A stretch of 64,000 nt of DNA. Origin: Anodontia alba. Lineage: Eukaryota > Mollusca > Bivalvia > Lucinida > Lucinidae. The position numbers and the translations under genes are program-made. This document shows, piece by piece, positions 42,101 through 47,384 of this stretch (its first letter is position 1; each line of letters opens with the position of its first letter). The stretch covers positions 36,269,557-36,333,556 of the forward strand of contig OZ024825.1 of NCBI GenBank assembly GCA_964016985.1, given 5' to 3'. The notes beneath the pieces were generated by a model. It saw only the letters and a program-made list of their open reading frames with translations. It did no database searches and was not told the origin of the DNA.

Positions 42101-43570
42101 GTTGTGTGCCTGCTGGGTACGAATCGAGCCTTAGGCGAGTGTCATAAATTTCATATGAAATGACCATAGATATATGATTCCATTTATCATATGACTTTAC
42201 AACTGTATTTTAAGGCCGTACAAGTTGAACCGTTTTTAAACAGAAAACATAACCTTGTCACGGACGACACGATGTCGTTACGCACCAGTATCCAAGTTTG
42301 TTTGATTGTGTTGAGGTTTTACGGCCCAGTCAACCCAATAGGATCATGTCGAGCGCGGTCGGTTTGCCAGACCACACTTACACTGGGCGGGCTTAGTCCT
42401 CTAGACGGTTAGCCCGTATTGTGCACATTCTTACGCCAGAAACTGACAAATGCCCTTCTTGAATCAGCGGAAGGGAGAGATTGACCGTAGAAAATATTTC
42501 ATGACCAATCTCCACGAAATACTGTTGCCGACCCGGCGGGGGTCAAACCCGCAACCTCTGATCACCGGTCGGGCACGCAACCCATCACGGAAACATGCAT
42601 ATATAATATTGACCCCTTTAACCCCACTTAAACCCACTCAACTTGTTATCTGATCCTTTATGTCATTTTGTATTTTTGTCTTGTACAAATTATAGTCAAT
42701 AAACTATTGTTTAAACCAAACCCCACTTTTATATAGTAAAACTAGGATTTATAGGAGTATACATTATTTTCCTTATTTCTGCTCAAAAACATAGATTGTG
42801 GGTGTGGGTACTCGTTAGAACCGCAACGCCGAGGCTGTTCTAACGAGTACCCACAATCTATATTTTGAGCAGAAACATAAAAAATATCCTGGGCTAAGCA
42901 GTGTTTGTGCACTTTCACCAGTTTTTTATCTGAAAATTTTCAGTTTTTTTGGAGATGAAATTTTCTATATATTTGAGTAGGTGTGCTTTCGTAATGCGGC
43001 TGAGCCACCGAGGCCGGCTCCAGTAACCAAATGTTATGCAACGAGTCGTTATATCATTTTTTAATAACAATTATTTAAAGATTAAGCCTACCTTAAGAGA
43101 TCTAGAAAAGTATCAGCTGTATTAACAATTCTCTCTTCTCCTTCAGTCAGTTCGTCTGGTTCTCCTCCCCTTTTTCCTGGTTGAATCGTCACTGTTAACA
43201 CAATACCAACAATAACTGCCAAGAAAGTTGTCGTTAGATAATAAATGACAGCCCGCAAACCCATTTTACCAGAAGCACGTGCATCAAGTGAAGCGAGACC
43301 GGAAATCAAACTTGAAATGATCAGTGGCAGAATGAGCATTTTCAACATATTCATGAGTAAATCACCGGGAAACCGAAGATAGAATATTGCTCTTGTATCC
43401 AATGGTGGATTCACTGTCCTTAACGCAGCCCCTAATCCAATTCCAACTATTAAAGAAAAGATAAGCAATATAAGAAGTAAGTTTTTTCGCATTATTTGCA
43501 AAATTTTTCGCGGTAACGTCATATTAGGCTCTTCAGTCTCTTTTTGTGATATATACTCTGTAGACTCCAT
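20401..43570 (-). CDS. EAAT: Excitatory amino acid (glutamate/aspartate) transporter, complete 8-exon gene
   Basis: This is a Na+-coupled plasma-membrane transporter of the SLC1 (EAAT) family. The join is 43570-43092, 36587-36545, 31875-31719, 29926-29743, 27736-27503, 23873-23679, 22661-22527, 20635-20401: 1,662 nt, 553 aa, a usual EAAT length. All seven introns are GT-AG and every split codon closes without a stop. Landmarks are the [19 protein letters not shown] loop, three N-glycosylation sequons in the extracellular loop (N197, N214, N219), HP1 serine motif TSSSSATLP (363-371), TM7 NMDGT (399-403), HP2 [16 protein letters not shown], and TM8 D473/D477/R480/N484/D488. Arg480 is the residue that selects acidic substrates; neutral-amino-acid (ASCT) members lack it. 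The start is Met1 (43570), the first in-frame ATG in this exon, but the frame stays open to an acceptor at 43655, so an upstream start is possible. A minus-strand AATAAA at 18938-18933 is one possible polyA signal. Confidence 0.93.
20787..21012. mobile_element. PAL-G palindrome with duplicated core
   Basis: Ends CCCAGCAGGCACATGACGTT and AACGTCATGTGCCCGCTGGG, flanked by TT on both sides (2-bp target duplication). Inside are repeated CAACGTC motifs every 11 bp around CATGACGTTG-type centres; the core occurs one and a half times. It lies in the last EAAT intron. A related fragment is at 20733-20762. Confidence 0.9.
21013..22130. other. EAAT intron with PAL-J-like relics
   Basis: 21155-21380 contains GCGAACAACGAAGGTTC..CAGCCTGC..ATCCGCACAGTTTGATC and ACGCAAAGCGAAGGCTGATCAG, diverged PAL-J pieces. 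Open frames (21215-21484, 21379-21591) read through these and are not supported as genes. Confidence 0.5.
22135..22202. repeat. PAL-D hairpin, variant centre
   Basis: GATCCAGATGAGACGGCTCAATGAGCCGTCATCTGGATC: the centre GACGGCTCAATGAGCCGTC differs from the GACGCCGC type yet pairs perfectly. Confidence 0.85.
22320..22395. repeat. PAL-D hairpin
   Basis: GCAAACAGTGAGAACCCTGATTAGACGCTGCGTTCTGCGGCGTCTGATCTGGATCTAAACCATTTG; left flank ACAAGTCCATTATACTACATG. It lies 130 bp before EAAT exon 7's donor-side boundary. Confidence 0.8.
22527..22661 (-). CDS. EAAT: EAAT coding exon 7 (HP2 gate)
   Basis: The acceptor is CGTTATCTAG and the donor TTATT|GTAAGTG. It is 135 nt, encoding residues 431-475: [20 protein letters not shown] (HP2, the extracellular gate), then [15 protein letters not shown] and the start of TM8, A-V-D-W-L. 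Phase is 1-in, 2-out. Confidence 0.95.
22911..22927. repeat. (GT)n microsatellite
   Basis: TG dinucleotide repeat followed by poly-T runs to 22952. Confidence 0.95.
23388..23462. mobile_element. PAL-H palindrome
   Basis: CCAGTAAGCATTCTTTATAAATCTATAGCGGGCCGG opposite its inverse, with GT on each side as a possible 2-bp target duplication. It lies in the EAAT intron 230 bp from exon 6. Confidence 0.85.
23679..23873 (-). CDS. EAAT: EAAT coding exon 6 (HP1 end and TM7 Na+ site)
   Basis: The acceptor is CTGTTTTCAG and the donor GTCAG|GTGAGA. It is 195 nt, encoding residues 366-430. It completes the HP1 tetra-serine (SSSS-A-T-L-P), then [10 protein letters not shown] and the TM7 signature [16 protein letters not shown], which provides cation and substrate ligands. 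It ends G-Q-I-I-T-V. Confidence 0.96.
23908..24365. repeat. About 297-bp direct duplication enclosing a PAL-C half
   Basis: GACCAGTTAGTGTAAGGTAAATG at 23943 recurs at 24240 with similar flanks (ATGAAAATG..TTCTTTGT.TTTGTC.TTTATGTACT). Between them, 24055-24185 is the right half of PAL-C (CCTTTTAAAAGAAGATCCCTTTTCAGAAGGGGTCTGACATG). Confidence 0.75.
24550..24564. promoter_or_regulatory. Consensus ERE-like palindrome 1
   Basis: AGGTCATGGTGACCT matches the estrogen-response palindrome AGGTCAnnnTGACCT exactly. It overlaps TGACCTTGA, the inverse of the extended monomer site TCAAGGTCA bound by ERR/SF-1-type receptors. Function is untested. Confidence 0.55.
24675..24689. promoter_or_regulatory. Consensus ERE-like palindrome 2
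   Basis: AGGTCACTGTGACCT is an exact match, again followed by TGACC, 125 bp from the first. Confidence 0.55.
24792..24806. promoter_or_regulatory. Consensus ERE-like palindrome 3
   Basis: AGGTCATAGTGACCT is an exact match, 117 bp from the second. A decayed fourth site is at about 25078 (GTTCACGGTGACCTTGACC). Confidence 0.55.
26410..26470. repeat. PAL-D hairpin, shortened
   Basis: GCAAACAGTGTAGTCAGG..GAGTCTGATCTGGGGATACACTGTTTG; the centre is reduced. Confidence 0.7.
26676..26952 (-). mobile_element. PAL-A element, full length, reversed
   Basis: CATCACGAAAACACGCCTATTC to GTTAGCTTTCGTGATG, with CCGCCTCGTCGAGGCGG at the turn. The poly-A/CTGGGGTTTAAGGGGG side is on the right, so it is inverted. 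Confidence 0.88.
26956..27165. repeat. PAL-C with an internal PAL-D flank (chimeric)
   Basis: GATGCACTTTCAGGTAAGGCAAC..CTTCTGAAAGTGGTCTACTC is PAL-C; then AACAAGTCCATTTCACTACATGG..GAGTGGCAAACAGTGTTGACCC is PAL-D flank; then CCCTTTTCATAAGAGGATCGGTGTACATG is PAL-C again. Confidence 0.65.
27503..27736 (-). CDS. EAAT: EAAT coding exon 5 (TM5-TM6, HP1 start)
   Basis: The acceptor is TATTTTTCAG and the donor TCAAG|GTACAA. The exon is 234 nt, encoding residues 288 (split) to 365: [19 protein letters not shown], then the membrane segments, [14 protein letters not shown] and the start of re-entrant hairpin HP1, [14 protein letters not shown] and VTRKNPF-like motifs are typical of SLC1. Confidence 0.94.
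27779..27997. repeat. PAL-D long form
   Basis: TTAACCCTCTTCGTCACTCTTGCTGAACACGAC to ATTTATTAAGCATGACAGGGATTAA; stem AGATCAGTTGGCTTCTGAAGAAGCCAACTGATCT is perfect. It lies 40 bp upstream of EAAT exon 5's acceptor. Confidence 0.85.
28090..28195. mobile_element. PAL-H palindrome, long centre
   Basis: GCATTCTTTATAAATCTATAGTGGGCCGTTATCGGCCCGTCA opposite TGACGGGCCGATAACGGCCCGCTATAGATTGATAAAGAATGC. The copy-2 repeat at 48.1 kb gives the empty site. Confidence 0.88.
28340..28415. repeat. PAL-D hairpin
   Basis: GCAAACAGTCCAGACCCAGATCAGATGCCACAGAACGCGGCGCCTGATCAGGGTCTGCACTGTTTGC. Confidence 0.8.
28606..28831. repeat. PAL-F palindromic element
   Basis: GACCCAGTTGTTCAAAGCG to TTTGAACAACTGGGCCCAG. It is the reverse of 2682-2935, with the ACATTTTTTCAGC stem and TTAATTAACGACATCGTTAGC at the right. 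Confidence 0.85.
29148..29336. repeat. PAL-E palindromic element
   Basis: TTTAACGCTCACCATGCTGGGTAAAAAATGAACAGGCGAC to GTTTCGCCTGCTAGATTTGCCC..AATGACAAAGGTTAAAG; the centre is shortened (AGGAGACAATTTGCATGA). Confidence 0.75.
29528..29670. repeat. PAL-B hairpin, extended arms
   Basis: AAAACTACTAATATTTTTCTT opposite AAGAAAAATATTAGTAGTTTT, then ACATATGTTATGGGTACT and GAAGCGCCTCGATGAGGCGCTTC. It lies 70 bp downstream of EAAT exon 4's donor. Confidence 0.9.
29743..29926 (-). CDS. EAAT: EAAT coding exon 4 (TM4c-TM5)
   Basis: The acceptor is TTTAACTATTTCAG and the donor ATATG|GTAAGTG. It encodes residues 227-287: [11 protein letters not shown], then [17 protein letters not shown], then the segment ending K-L-V-S-L-V-I-W, with Trp288 split. 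The motif DGMNVLG is a family hallmark. An upstream in-frame ATG is intronic and is not the start. Confidence 0.93.
29966..30160. repeat. PAL-C element
   Basis: GCCATTTTTCCAGGGAGACAAC to GACAGAGTTGCCGCCTTTTAAAATGTATTCATTC; stem AAAGAATTTGCTCCCGTTGGGAGCAAATTCTTT. Confidence 0.88.
30161..31718. other. EAAT intron, no recognised element
   Basis: AT-rich, with long A/T-only stretches at 30840-31140 and a (CATACA)n-like purine-pyrimidine stretch next to exon 3 (31640-31710). GAAATGCCGCCTTGGAGCGGTCAA at 30545 resembles GGAACCGCCTTGGAACGGACAG at 26190. No gene is seen. Confidence 0.5.
31719..31875 (-). CDS. EAAT: EAAT coding exon 3 (extracellular glycosylated loop)
   Basis: The acceptor is TTTTTCTTCTAG and the donor CCCCAG|GTAATATG. 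It encodes residues 175-226, opening [14 protein letters not shown], followed by a Thr/Val-rich stretch with three N-x-S/T sequons (NLT, NST, NQT). This is the variable TM4 extracellular loop, the least conserved part of EAATs. The last base G joins AA of exon 4 to give Glu227. Confidence 0.86.
32078..32320. mobile_element. PAL-J-type double-hairpin element, full length
   Basis: Inverted ends TGATGCGCAACGCACACAAAAGGGCCC and GGGTCCTTTTCGAGGGTTGCGCATCA. Between are two separate hairpins: CTGATCAGCCTGCACATTAGCGCAGGCTGATCTG and a second with GACTGCACAGATGCGCACGCTGATCTG. Confidence 0.8.
32333..32640 (-). mobile_element. tRNA-derived SINE, second type (Q)
   Basis: On the minus strand the head contains GGTTCGATTCTCGGCC (B box GGTTCGATTC), and the tail GTTGAAAGCGACGTAAAGCCC matches the 18540-18715 element. 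Confidence 0.7.
32960..33122 (+). repeat. PAL-C element, interrupted by PAL-A
   Basis: TAAAATTGCTCTTGCCTCCTGAAAAGGGATCTACTCC..GAGCTTGGTGTGCAAGAAATCAAACGAACGTC..CTTGTAAAAAT, then PAL-A, then GGCAGAAAATTTAC (33402-). The uninterrupted site in other copies is CTTGTAAAAATGGCAGAAAATC. Confidence 0.85.
33123..33401 (+). mobile_element. PAL-A element, full length, inserted in PAL-C
   Basis: CATCACGAAAGCATACC to GGCATGTTTTCGTAATG, with turn CCGCCTTGATGAGGCGG. Comparison with intact PAL-C shows a clean insertion with no reproducible target duplication. Confidence 0.92.
33402..34589. other. EAAT intron, no recognised element
   Basis: AT-rich. TTTACAGTCAACTGTAAATAGC at 34317-34340 is a short palindrome repeated as TTTACAGTCAACTATTAG at 34359. 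The open frame 33581-33850 has no recognisable domain. Confidence 0.5.
34590..34833 (-). mobile_element. SINE-K, full head and body
   Basis: On the minus strand: GCCGACCTCGGTGGCTCAGTCGG head with A box (TGGCTCAGTCGG), B box GGTTCGATCCC, then CCGGGTCCGGCAACATTCTTTCGTG and body to the CAGTCGGCTCGAC junction. Type and layout are those of SINE-K at 61044. Confidence 0.85.
35387..35415. repeat. Poly-T tract
   Basis: A run of 29 T; possible retroposon tail on the minus strand, but no body is recognised next to it. Confidence 0.9.
35679..35877 (-). mobile_element. SINE-K, 5'-truncated
   Basis: TTGTGTTGAGGTTTTACGGCCCAGTCAACC..GAGCGCGGTCAGTTAACC..GCGGTTAACCAGTATGTGTGCGCATTCTTTCGCCAG. It ends before the tRNA head. 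A PAL-D half (AAACAGTGTAGATCCAGATGAGACGGC) follows at 35924-35952. Confidence 0.8.
36111..36175. repeat. (TAA)n microsatellite, about 21 units
   Basis: Uninterrupted AAT triplets. An A-rich, C-interrupted tract follows at 36208-36282. Confidence 0.97.
36545..36587 (-). CDS. EAAT: EAAT coding exon 2 (43-nt micro-exon)
   Basis: The exon is flanked by TGTTTTTCAG and CGAAAG|GTAAAC. Its first base completes Arg160; it then reads [14 protein letters not shown], equivalent to the EAAT motif N-x-F-P-x-N-L-V-x-A-C-F. The exon is short enough that a six-frame ORF scan misses it. Phase 2-in, 0-out fits both neighbours. It lies 6.5 kb from exon 1 and 4.7 kb from exon 3. Confidence 0.9.
36676..36741. repeat. 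PAL-D hairpin
   Basis: CAAACAGTGTAGACCCAGATCAGACGCCGCAGAACGTGGCGTCTGATCAGGGTTTACCCTGTTTG, 90 bp from EAAT exon 2. Confidence 0.85.
36769..37955 (-). mobile_element. HINE-like insertion, 145-bp array
   Basis: On the minus strand it ends GGTGAGCGATACAGGGCCCTCTTGGCCCTCTTGTT, the same terminus as 3082-5690. Eight units at about 126-147 bp each hold GCGGCCATCTTGGATTTCCGATC. The AGCTCACCTGAGC end is missing; the array stops at about 37955, against TIR-M. It is in EAAT intron 1. Confidence 0.8.
37960..38655 (-). mobile_element. TIR-M copy 2, interrupted by PAL-A
   Basis: It matches 11410-11972 in reverse: TTTGCATTAAATCATGA, ACCAATGACTAGAATAAAAC, AAAATATTTGATTTTT and the end CAAAAACGTCTTTCCGAGTGATGTCGAAAGGAC. 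The PAL-A at 38146-38425 splits it, and its far end is lost at the HINE-like boundary. Confidence 0.75.
38146..38425 (-). mobile_element. PAL-A element, full length, inside TIR-M
   Basis: CATTACGAAAACACGCC to GTATGTTTTCTTGATG, turn CCGCCTCGGCGAGGCGG. Confidence 0.92.
38757..38853. repeat. (ATT)n/(GTT)n compound microsatellite
   Basis: Interrupted ATT triplets, then GTT triplets. Open frames here are artefacts of the repeat. Confidence 0.95.
39175..39340. repeat. PAL-C element
   Basis: CAAGGGAGACAACTTACATGAC..CTTCTGAAAAGAGTCTACTCTATAAGGAAAGAATTTGCTCC opposite GGAGCAAATTCTTTCCTTATAGAGTAGACCC; the TATAGAG variant is shared by both arms. Confidence 0.9.
39423..39514. repeat. PAL-I right half
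   Basis: TTGGTTTTATTTTAGTGGATCATCAAACAG..TATTTAGTCACTGGAGACTGGAGCCAGTCTA matches the right arm of 57469-57689. Confidence 0.8.
39695..39945 (-). mobile_element. SINE-K, diverged
   Basis: Body GGCCATTAGGGTCATGTGGAGCGAGGTCAGTTAACC..AAATTATTTCATGATCAATCTCCACGAAAG; the head has B-box-like GCGAGTTCGAACCC on the minus strand. Confidence 0.7.
39961..40061. repeat. PAL-B hairpin
   Basis: AAACATATGTTGGTACTCAT..CAGAAGCGCTCCGTCGAGACGCTTTAAATGAGTACCCACAATATATGTTT; diverged. Confidence 0.75.
40477..40723. mobile_element. PAL-J double-hairpin element, full length
   Basis: Inverted ends AGTCAGAAAACGCACCTTC and GAAGGTACGTTTTCTCACG. Two hairpins: GATTCCGATCAGCCTGCGCATTCGCGCAGTCTGATCAGAATC and AGACTCTAATCAGACTGCGCGGATGCGCAGGCTGATTTGAGTCT. 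The linker is TTGGATAGCCAAGGATGCAAAG. Confidence 0.85.
40755..40880. repeat. PAL-E, diverged
   Basis: TTACAGAAAACGAGGATTGACATTCAGTGCGAATTGTCCTCCTCAGGAGATAAATCGCATGAAATGCC. Confidence 0.6.
41090..41230. repeat. PAL-C, diverged
   Basis: GGGGAGGCAACTTTTGTGACTTCCTGTTTG..CTTCTGAAAATTTGCCTACTCTAAAAGAGAAGAATTT opposite AAATTCTTTCTTTTGGAGTAGATCC. Confidence 0.75.
41278..41400. repeat. PAL-B hairpin
   Basis: GAAAACATGTGTTTTGGTGCTCATTAGAAGCGCCTCGCCGAGGCGCTTCTAATGAGTACCCACAACATATGTTTTC. Confidence 0.9.
41713..41753. repeat. (ATT)n microsatellite
   Basis: ATT triplets with a CGAG interruption; adjoins PAL-E. Confidence 0.95.
41755..41911. repeat. PAL-E, variant centre
   Basis: TTGGCATTTCATAATAATCGTCTGTGAGCCAGACGATTCTTATGAAATGCC: both arms carry the AATCGTCTG variant, so pairing is kept although it differs from the ATTGTCTCC type. 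Confidence 0.75.
42012..42117. mobile_element. PAL-G palindrome
   Basis: CAGCGGGCACACAACGTTAAAATGACGTC to GACGTCATTTTGATGTTGTGTGCCTGCTGGG, centre ACGTGATCACGT. The arms carry ATGACGTCATATCAACGTCGATGCGACGT. Confidence 0.9.
42300..42582 (-). mobile_element. SINE-K, interrupted by PAL-A
   Basis: Body GTTGAGGTTTTACGGCCCAGTCAACCC..CAATCTCCACGAAATACTGTTGCCGACCCGGCGGGGGTC, B box GGTTTGACCCC on the minus strand. The remaining 5' head GGCTGAGCCACCGAGGCCGGC appears at 42998-43018 after PAL-A. Confidence 0.9.
42583..42996 (+). mobile_element. PAL-A element with a small internal insertion, nested in SINE-K
   Basis: CATCACGGAAACATGCATAT to GTGTGCTTTCGTAATG, 414 bp. About 42633-42710 is foreign: ACTCAACTTGTTATCTG..TTGTACAAATTATAG..TCAATAAACTATTG, flanked by TTAAACC on both sides. 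That looks like a 5'-truncated retroposon end with an AATAAA. A second foreign stretch (TGGGCTAAGCAGTGTTTGTGCACTTTCACCAG, 42890-42920) resembles SINE-K body. Confidence 0.85.
42997..43020 (-). mobile_element. SINE-K 5' head remnant
   Basis: The inverse reads GCCGGCCTCGGTGGCTCAGCC, the start of SINE-K with its A box, displaced from the body by PAL-A. Confidence 0.85.
43092..43570 (-). CDS. EAAT: EAAT coding exon 1 (N-terminus, TM1-TM3)
   Basis: The exon encodes residues 1-159 plus two bases of Arg160. It has a polar N-tail ([16 protein letters not shown]), TM1 (about 31-53, rich in L/I/G), the amphipathic [20 protein letters not shown] segment, the conserved [15 protein letters not shown] loop and TM3. 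The donor is TTAAG|GTAGGC. The frame is open upstream to an acceptor at 43656-43655 (ATTACAG), adding 28 codons (I-D-V-T-V-E-E-T-A-A-N-S...). If that acceptor is used, translation begins in an upstream exon. Confidence 0.9.
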
Positions 43571-43806
43571 TTTTCGGTATTTTTGACGATTTCGTCCGTT
43601 AAATGTTCCGTAATGCCGCGAGTTTGCCGCCGTCTCTTCGACTGTCACATCAATCTGTAATTGTCAATAAGAAATCGGGAGGTCAATAAATTTCCTTAAA
43701 CAAATGTTGACAAAAGGCTAACTGAATATAATAGCGCAGTATATAAAAGGCTGTAAATTGTACATAGGCAGTCCTGGCGTGACAGGAATACTGAATGACT
43801 GTTTAC

Positions 43807-44031
43807 CTGTTGAACTTTTAAACCTAGATGTCTGTTTGTATACATATACGGAAAAGCCCCGTTTGAGTAATTTTGGCCTTGGTATAAACAGGATCTGTCA
43901 CCTTCGGATTTCTTTGAATAGGATGATAAGAGAGTAAGATAGGTTACGGAGTATAAAGCTATACTCAACAAAAAAGTGCATACAATTTTCTCCGCAGTGC
44001 TATCAAAACTATTTTCTTTACAGTACGACAT
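43807..44031 (-). CDS. Possible upstream 5' exon of the EAAT gene (tentative)
   Basis: An open frame from ATG (44031) runs 75 codons to a donor CAACAG|GTAAAC at 43806. It would join in phase 0 across a 152-bp intron to the acceptor at 43655 and continue into EAAT exon 1. The encoded segment holds a hydrophobic run (I-V-C-T-F-L-L-S-I-A-L-Y) that would be an extra N-terminal membrane anchor, which EAATs normally lack. The same exon may instead be non-coding 5' UTR, or chance. I give it low confidence. Confidence 0.22.
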
Positions 44032-44264
44032 ACCAAATTAAATTGGCCAGGCAGCCAAAAAAGACAACCGCGTTGTGATTTCTTTTGTCTTTTTACTGAA
44101 GAATTACGGATCTTGTTCGTATATAATCATTTTTAATGCCGTATGATCGGTTTCACGGGTATACAGGGCAGTTGCTGAAGGAGTCTACAAAGAAACTACA
44201 CAAAATGATAGCAATATATTAAGGGATTAGATAGCTGTACACTGTCAAGGTTGTATCAGCCATG

Positions 44265-44268
<4 letters not shown>

Positions 44269-44323
<55 letters not shown>
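44269..44323. repeat. (TAA)n microsatellite
   Basis: About 18 uninterrupted triplets; spurious poly-Ile and poly-Tyr frames arise here. Confidence 0.97.
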
Positions 44324-44324
<1 letters not shown>

Positions 44325-44510
44325 TACCTTTAGAGGACTGGCTACATACACGATGGAGAAATTTTTCGTCATTTTGTACAAGAAAGACAACTGTTTGTGA
44401 TTTCCGCTTTCCTTTTCTGCACCCCAAAACCCTTTCGAAAAGGATTTAACTCTAAAAGGAAAGAATTTGCAACCCTTAAAGTGCCTATCACAACACTTTT
44501 CCATACGCAA
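44325..44510. repeat. PAL-C, left two-thirds
   Basis: AGAAAGACAACTGTTTGTGATTTCC..CCTTTCGAAAAGGATTTAACTCTAAAAGGAAAGAATTTGC, then truncated. Confidence 0.7.
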
Positions 44511-44559
44511 ATGTACCTTCGTAAACATCATTCTTAAATATAATAGATACCTGCAGACG

Positions 44560-44728
44560 GCATTCTAAAATATAGTTTTTATTTTTCAGATAAAATAAGG
44601 CTTGATATTTTAATGTGAATTGTCTGCCTAATTCACATGAAATGTCAAGCCCCTTTTTTCCTCGGAATAATAATAATAATAATAAAATGTCACCTGCTAC
44701 AATTTTGCATGGCGTTTTAAGGGTTTAA
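44560..44728. repeat. PAL-E with internal (AAT)n
   Basis: AGGCTTGATATTTTAATGTGAATTGTCTGCCTAATTCACATGAAATGTCAAGCCCC; then (AAT)6 and GTCACCTGCTACAATTTTGCATGGCGTTTTAAGGG. Confidence 0.7.
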
Positions 44729-45085
44729 TATCAAATCATTTATTGAATGAACTATAGCAGATATTGTTCAAGCCATTAGATATTATTACTTCAGCCTAAA
44801 CTTTTATGTACAGTTTACATCCTTTTTACCCTCGTTATCTTGTTGACGCATTTGTAGTAAAAATCATGTTCTAACGTCTCATTCTGTTTAACGCTTAGCA
44901 TGCTCACGCCTACCAAACGATCGCATGCGAAACCGATGGTTTATTCGAGACGTCTGTTGGGGGACCTTCCGGTCACGCAATACAGGACCTAAAAGGCAAA
45001 CAAAAGCTTAGTTGTTCACTTTCTAGGACGAAAAGTCTTTCTGATACAAATGGTTTTTAAAATAAAATATAAGAATGATATTATA

Positions 45086-45192
45086 CTAGCGGGCACACAA
45101 CGTTGAAACAACGTCGATTCAACTTTGATTCAACGTCTTGGTGTTGTATCAACGTTGAATTGAGGTTGTTTCGACGTTGTGTGCCTGATGGG
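45086..45192. mobile_element. PAL-G palindrome, diverged
   Basis: CTAGCGGGCACACAACGTTGAAACAACGTCGATTCAAC to GTTGAATTGAGGTTGTTTCGACGTTGTGTGCCTGATGGG. Confidence 0.85.
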
Positions 45193-45623
45193 ATGTTACT
45201 GATGATAAGCTCTTTCTGTACACGAAAGGATTTGCTCTTTATTTTCCTGGCTTTCTCTGTATTAGTTGCCGTCTCCGATTATCGTGTACTGAGATAAGTT
45301 CTAGTTTTCAAACTGAACTACAAACTGAGCTACAACGGTTACATGAAAATTTAATTGTTTGGGCAGGTGAAAATGAAATCTACCAAACAAAAACACACAT
45401 AAACAAGTGGCTGTAGCTCAGAATACCTCGTTTATCACCATGTCATTATATAATACCCTCCCCCCCCCCCCCCTCCTCATCCAAATTTCGTTTTAGAGCA
45501 CATTTTTCTAAGCCCCCTGCCCAATGTTTTACGGTTGAGCATAAACGAGTCCAGTTAATTATTAGAATTCATATATAACTACAGTCCTCTTACAATCTGC
45601 TGTCGCTTGATTGCTGTGTCAAC

Positions 45624-45646
45624 ACAACAACAACAACAACAACAAC

Positions 45647-45686
<40 letters not shown>
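45624..45686. repeat. (CAA)n(TAA)n compound microsatellite
   Basis: CAA triplets pass into AAT triplets directly before the foldback at 45686. Confidence 0.95.
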
Positions 45687-45890
45687 TAATAAACAGTTTA
45701 TTTGGTTGTTTTAATCGATTACAGAGAAATAATACACTCGTGTTCTAAGTTTGCTGTAAAAACTCATTCGCTTTGCTCACGCAAGCCTTAGAACACTAGT
45801 GAATTATTTCTCCGTAATCGATCAAAACAACCAAATAAATAGAGTTTATATTCGTCAAAACAACCAAATAAACTGTTTATTACATTTTCA
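45686..45890. repeat. Foldback element (working name PAL-P)
   Basis: GTAATAAACAGTTTATTTGGTTGTTTTAATCGATTAC..GAGAAATAAT opposite AATTATTTCTCCGTAATCGATCAAAACAACC and GTTTATTAC. GATATTC-type internal arms TTCTAAG/CTTAGAAC. Part of a longer unit: AATAAACTCTATTT recurs at 46333 and the inverse at 45838. Confidence 0.7.
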
Positions 45891-46394
45891 TTTATGTTTT
45901 ATCTTTGAATTTTCACATTCAGCCGTTATGAGTTCCTACCAAAATAGTTCCAGTCAGTGCATGAATTTCAAGAGGCGTGGTTTAGTTTGAAAATCAGTCG
46001 CCATCTTGTTTTCCCTTTAATGCAAAAGTCATCCTGTGCTTGAAATACAGACAAAAAAAAAAAAATGTCACGAAAATTGAACTGGATTATCAAGAAAATC
46101 ATACTTTATATTTGTGTTGCAGGTCTTGCCTCAAAAACGCCAACGACGTGAAAATTGCAGTTTGATTTCCAAGTTTTATCAAATTTTCCGCGAAACGTCA
46201 ACTACTGATAATGTTGTTACCAACAACGTCAGCAACTTCGCCTAGCAATTATGACGTCAAAACGAAATGAAATAATTCACTCGGTGATTATAATTCACTG
46301 ATAAATCTCAGTAAATCACTGCTGAAAATATAATAAACTCTATTTAATCCTGTTTGCAGCTGTCTACTTATCAATTCTGATGCATGATTAATTA

Positions 46395-46705
46395 TGTTTG
46401 TTTGTGTCGACGTTTTACGGCCCAGTCAACCCAATGGGGTCATGTCGAGCGCGGTCAGTTTACCTAACCACACGTTTACTGGGCAGGCTTAGTCCTCTAA
46501 GCGGTTAACCAGTATTGTGCACATTCTTTCGCCAGAAACTGACAACTGCCCTTCTTGAATCAGCGGAAGGGAGAGAATGACCGTAGAAAATATTTCATGG
46601 TCAATCTCCGCGAAAGAATGTTGCCGACCTTGGCGGGGGTTGTACCCGCGACCTCCTGGTCTCCAGTCGGACGGCGCATCCAACTGAGCCACCGAAGCCG
46701 GCATG
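46395..46705 (-). mobile_element. SINE-K, full length
   Basis: On the minus strand GCCGGCTTCGGTGGCTCAGTTGG (A box), then GGAGACCAGGAGGTCGCGGG, B box GGGTACAACCCC, and body to GGGTTGACTGGGCCGTAAAAC..AAACAAACA. The best minus-strand copy. Confidence 0.9.
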
Positions 46706-47380
46706 ATTAATTATGATTGGACAGCAGAAAATAACAATGATATCTTTTTTACGGCATTATGGCAAAATCTTTGTAAAAGCCAGAATGACGCTTATATATT
46801 TATTCTACTATTGGACCTCGCAGGAATTGATACTTTGATTGTATGAATCGAAATACTGGCAAAAGGTTTTTTTTTTTATTATTTTATTTTTATTTTTATT
46901 TTTAAAGCTAATATCGATTTCAAACCGAAGCATTTGTGCAAACCCCGTCAGAATGTTTTCTTTTTCTCCGGAAGAAACAACTGACATTCTGATCTGTAGT
47001 CCATGCTAGTCTTCTAATCCTCTCCTCTGCTTTGCATGTTAGGCAAATAAGAATTGACCTGTTGGCAAAGGCAGTCGTTTTTCAGGCCCTTGCTCCGTTT
47101 GGAAGCGAAAACCTTCGTTAATAAACCAAGCTGCGACACCAAATTTTGCAGAATTGCTGTTGCATGATTGCAGATTTATATAATGCAAGAGGAAATACCA
47201 GACCCTTGCAGAAAACGGGTTAGGTGAAAATTTCAAAAACATTTTTTCTCGACAACCTCACATTGGCTTATGCGGCAGTGAACTTGAATCAGATTACTAC
47301 TGCGGGGTCTTCAAACATTAAATAATATCTCCATAATGCAAAGAAGTCAAATGCCTAGCTAAAATCGACAGTACGGGAAA
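46706..47380. other. Intergenic, no recognised element
   Basis: T-rich (46868-46910). The frames here have no recognisable domain. Confidence 0.5.
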
Positions 47381-47384
47381 CAAC

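Noticed and set aside
43646..43648. GTG as the EAAT start codon
   Set aside because: GTG starts are not expected in animal nuclear genes; the frame is either entered by splicing at 43654 or begins at ATG 43570.
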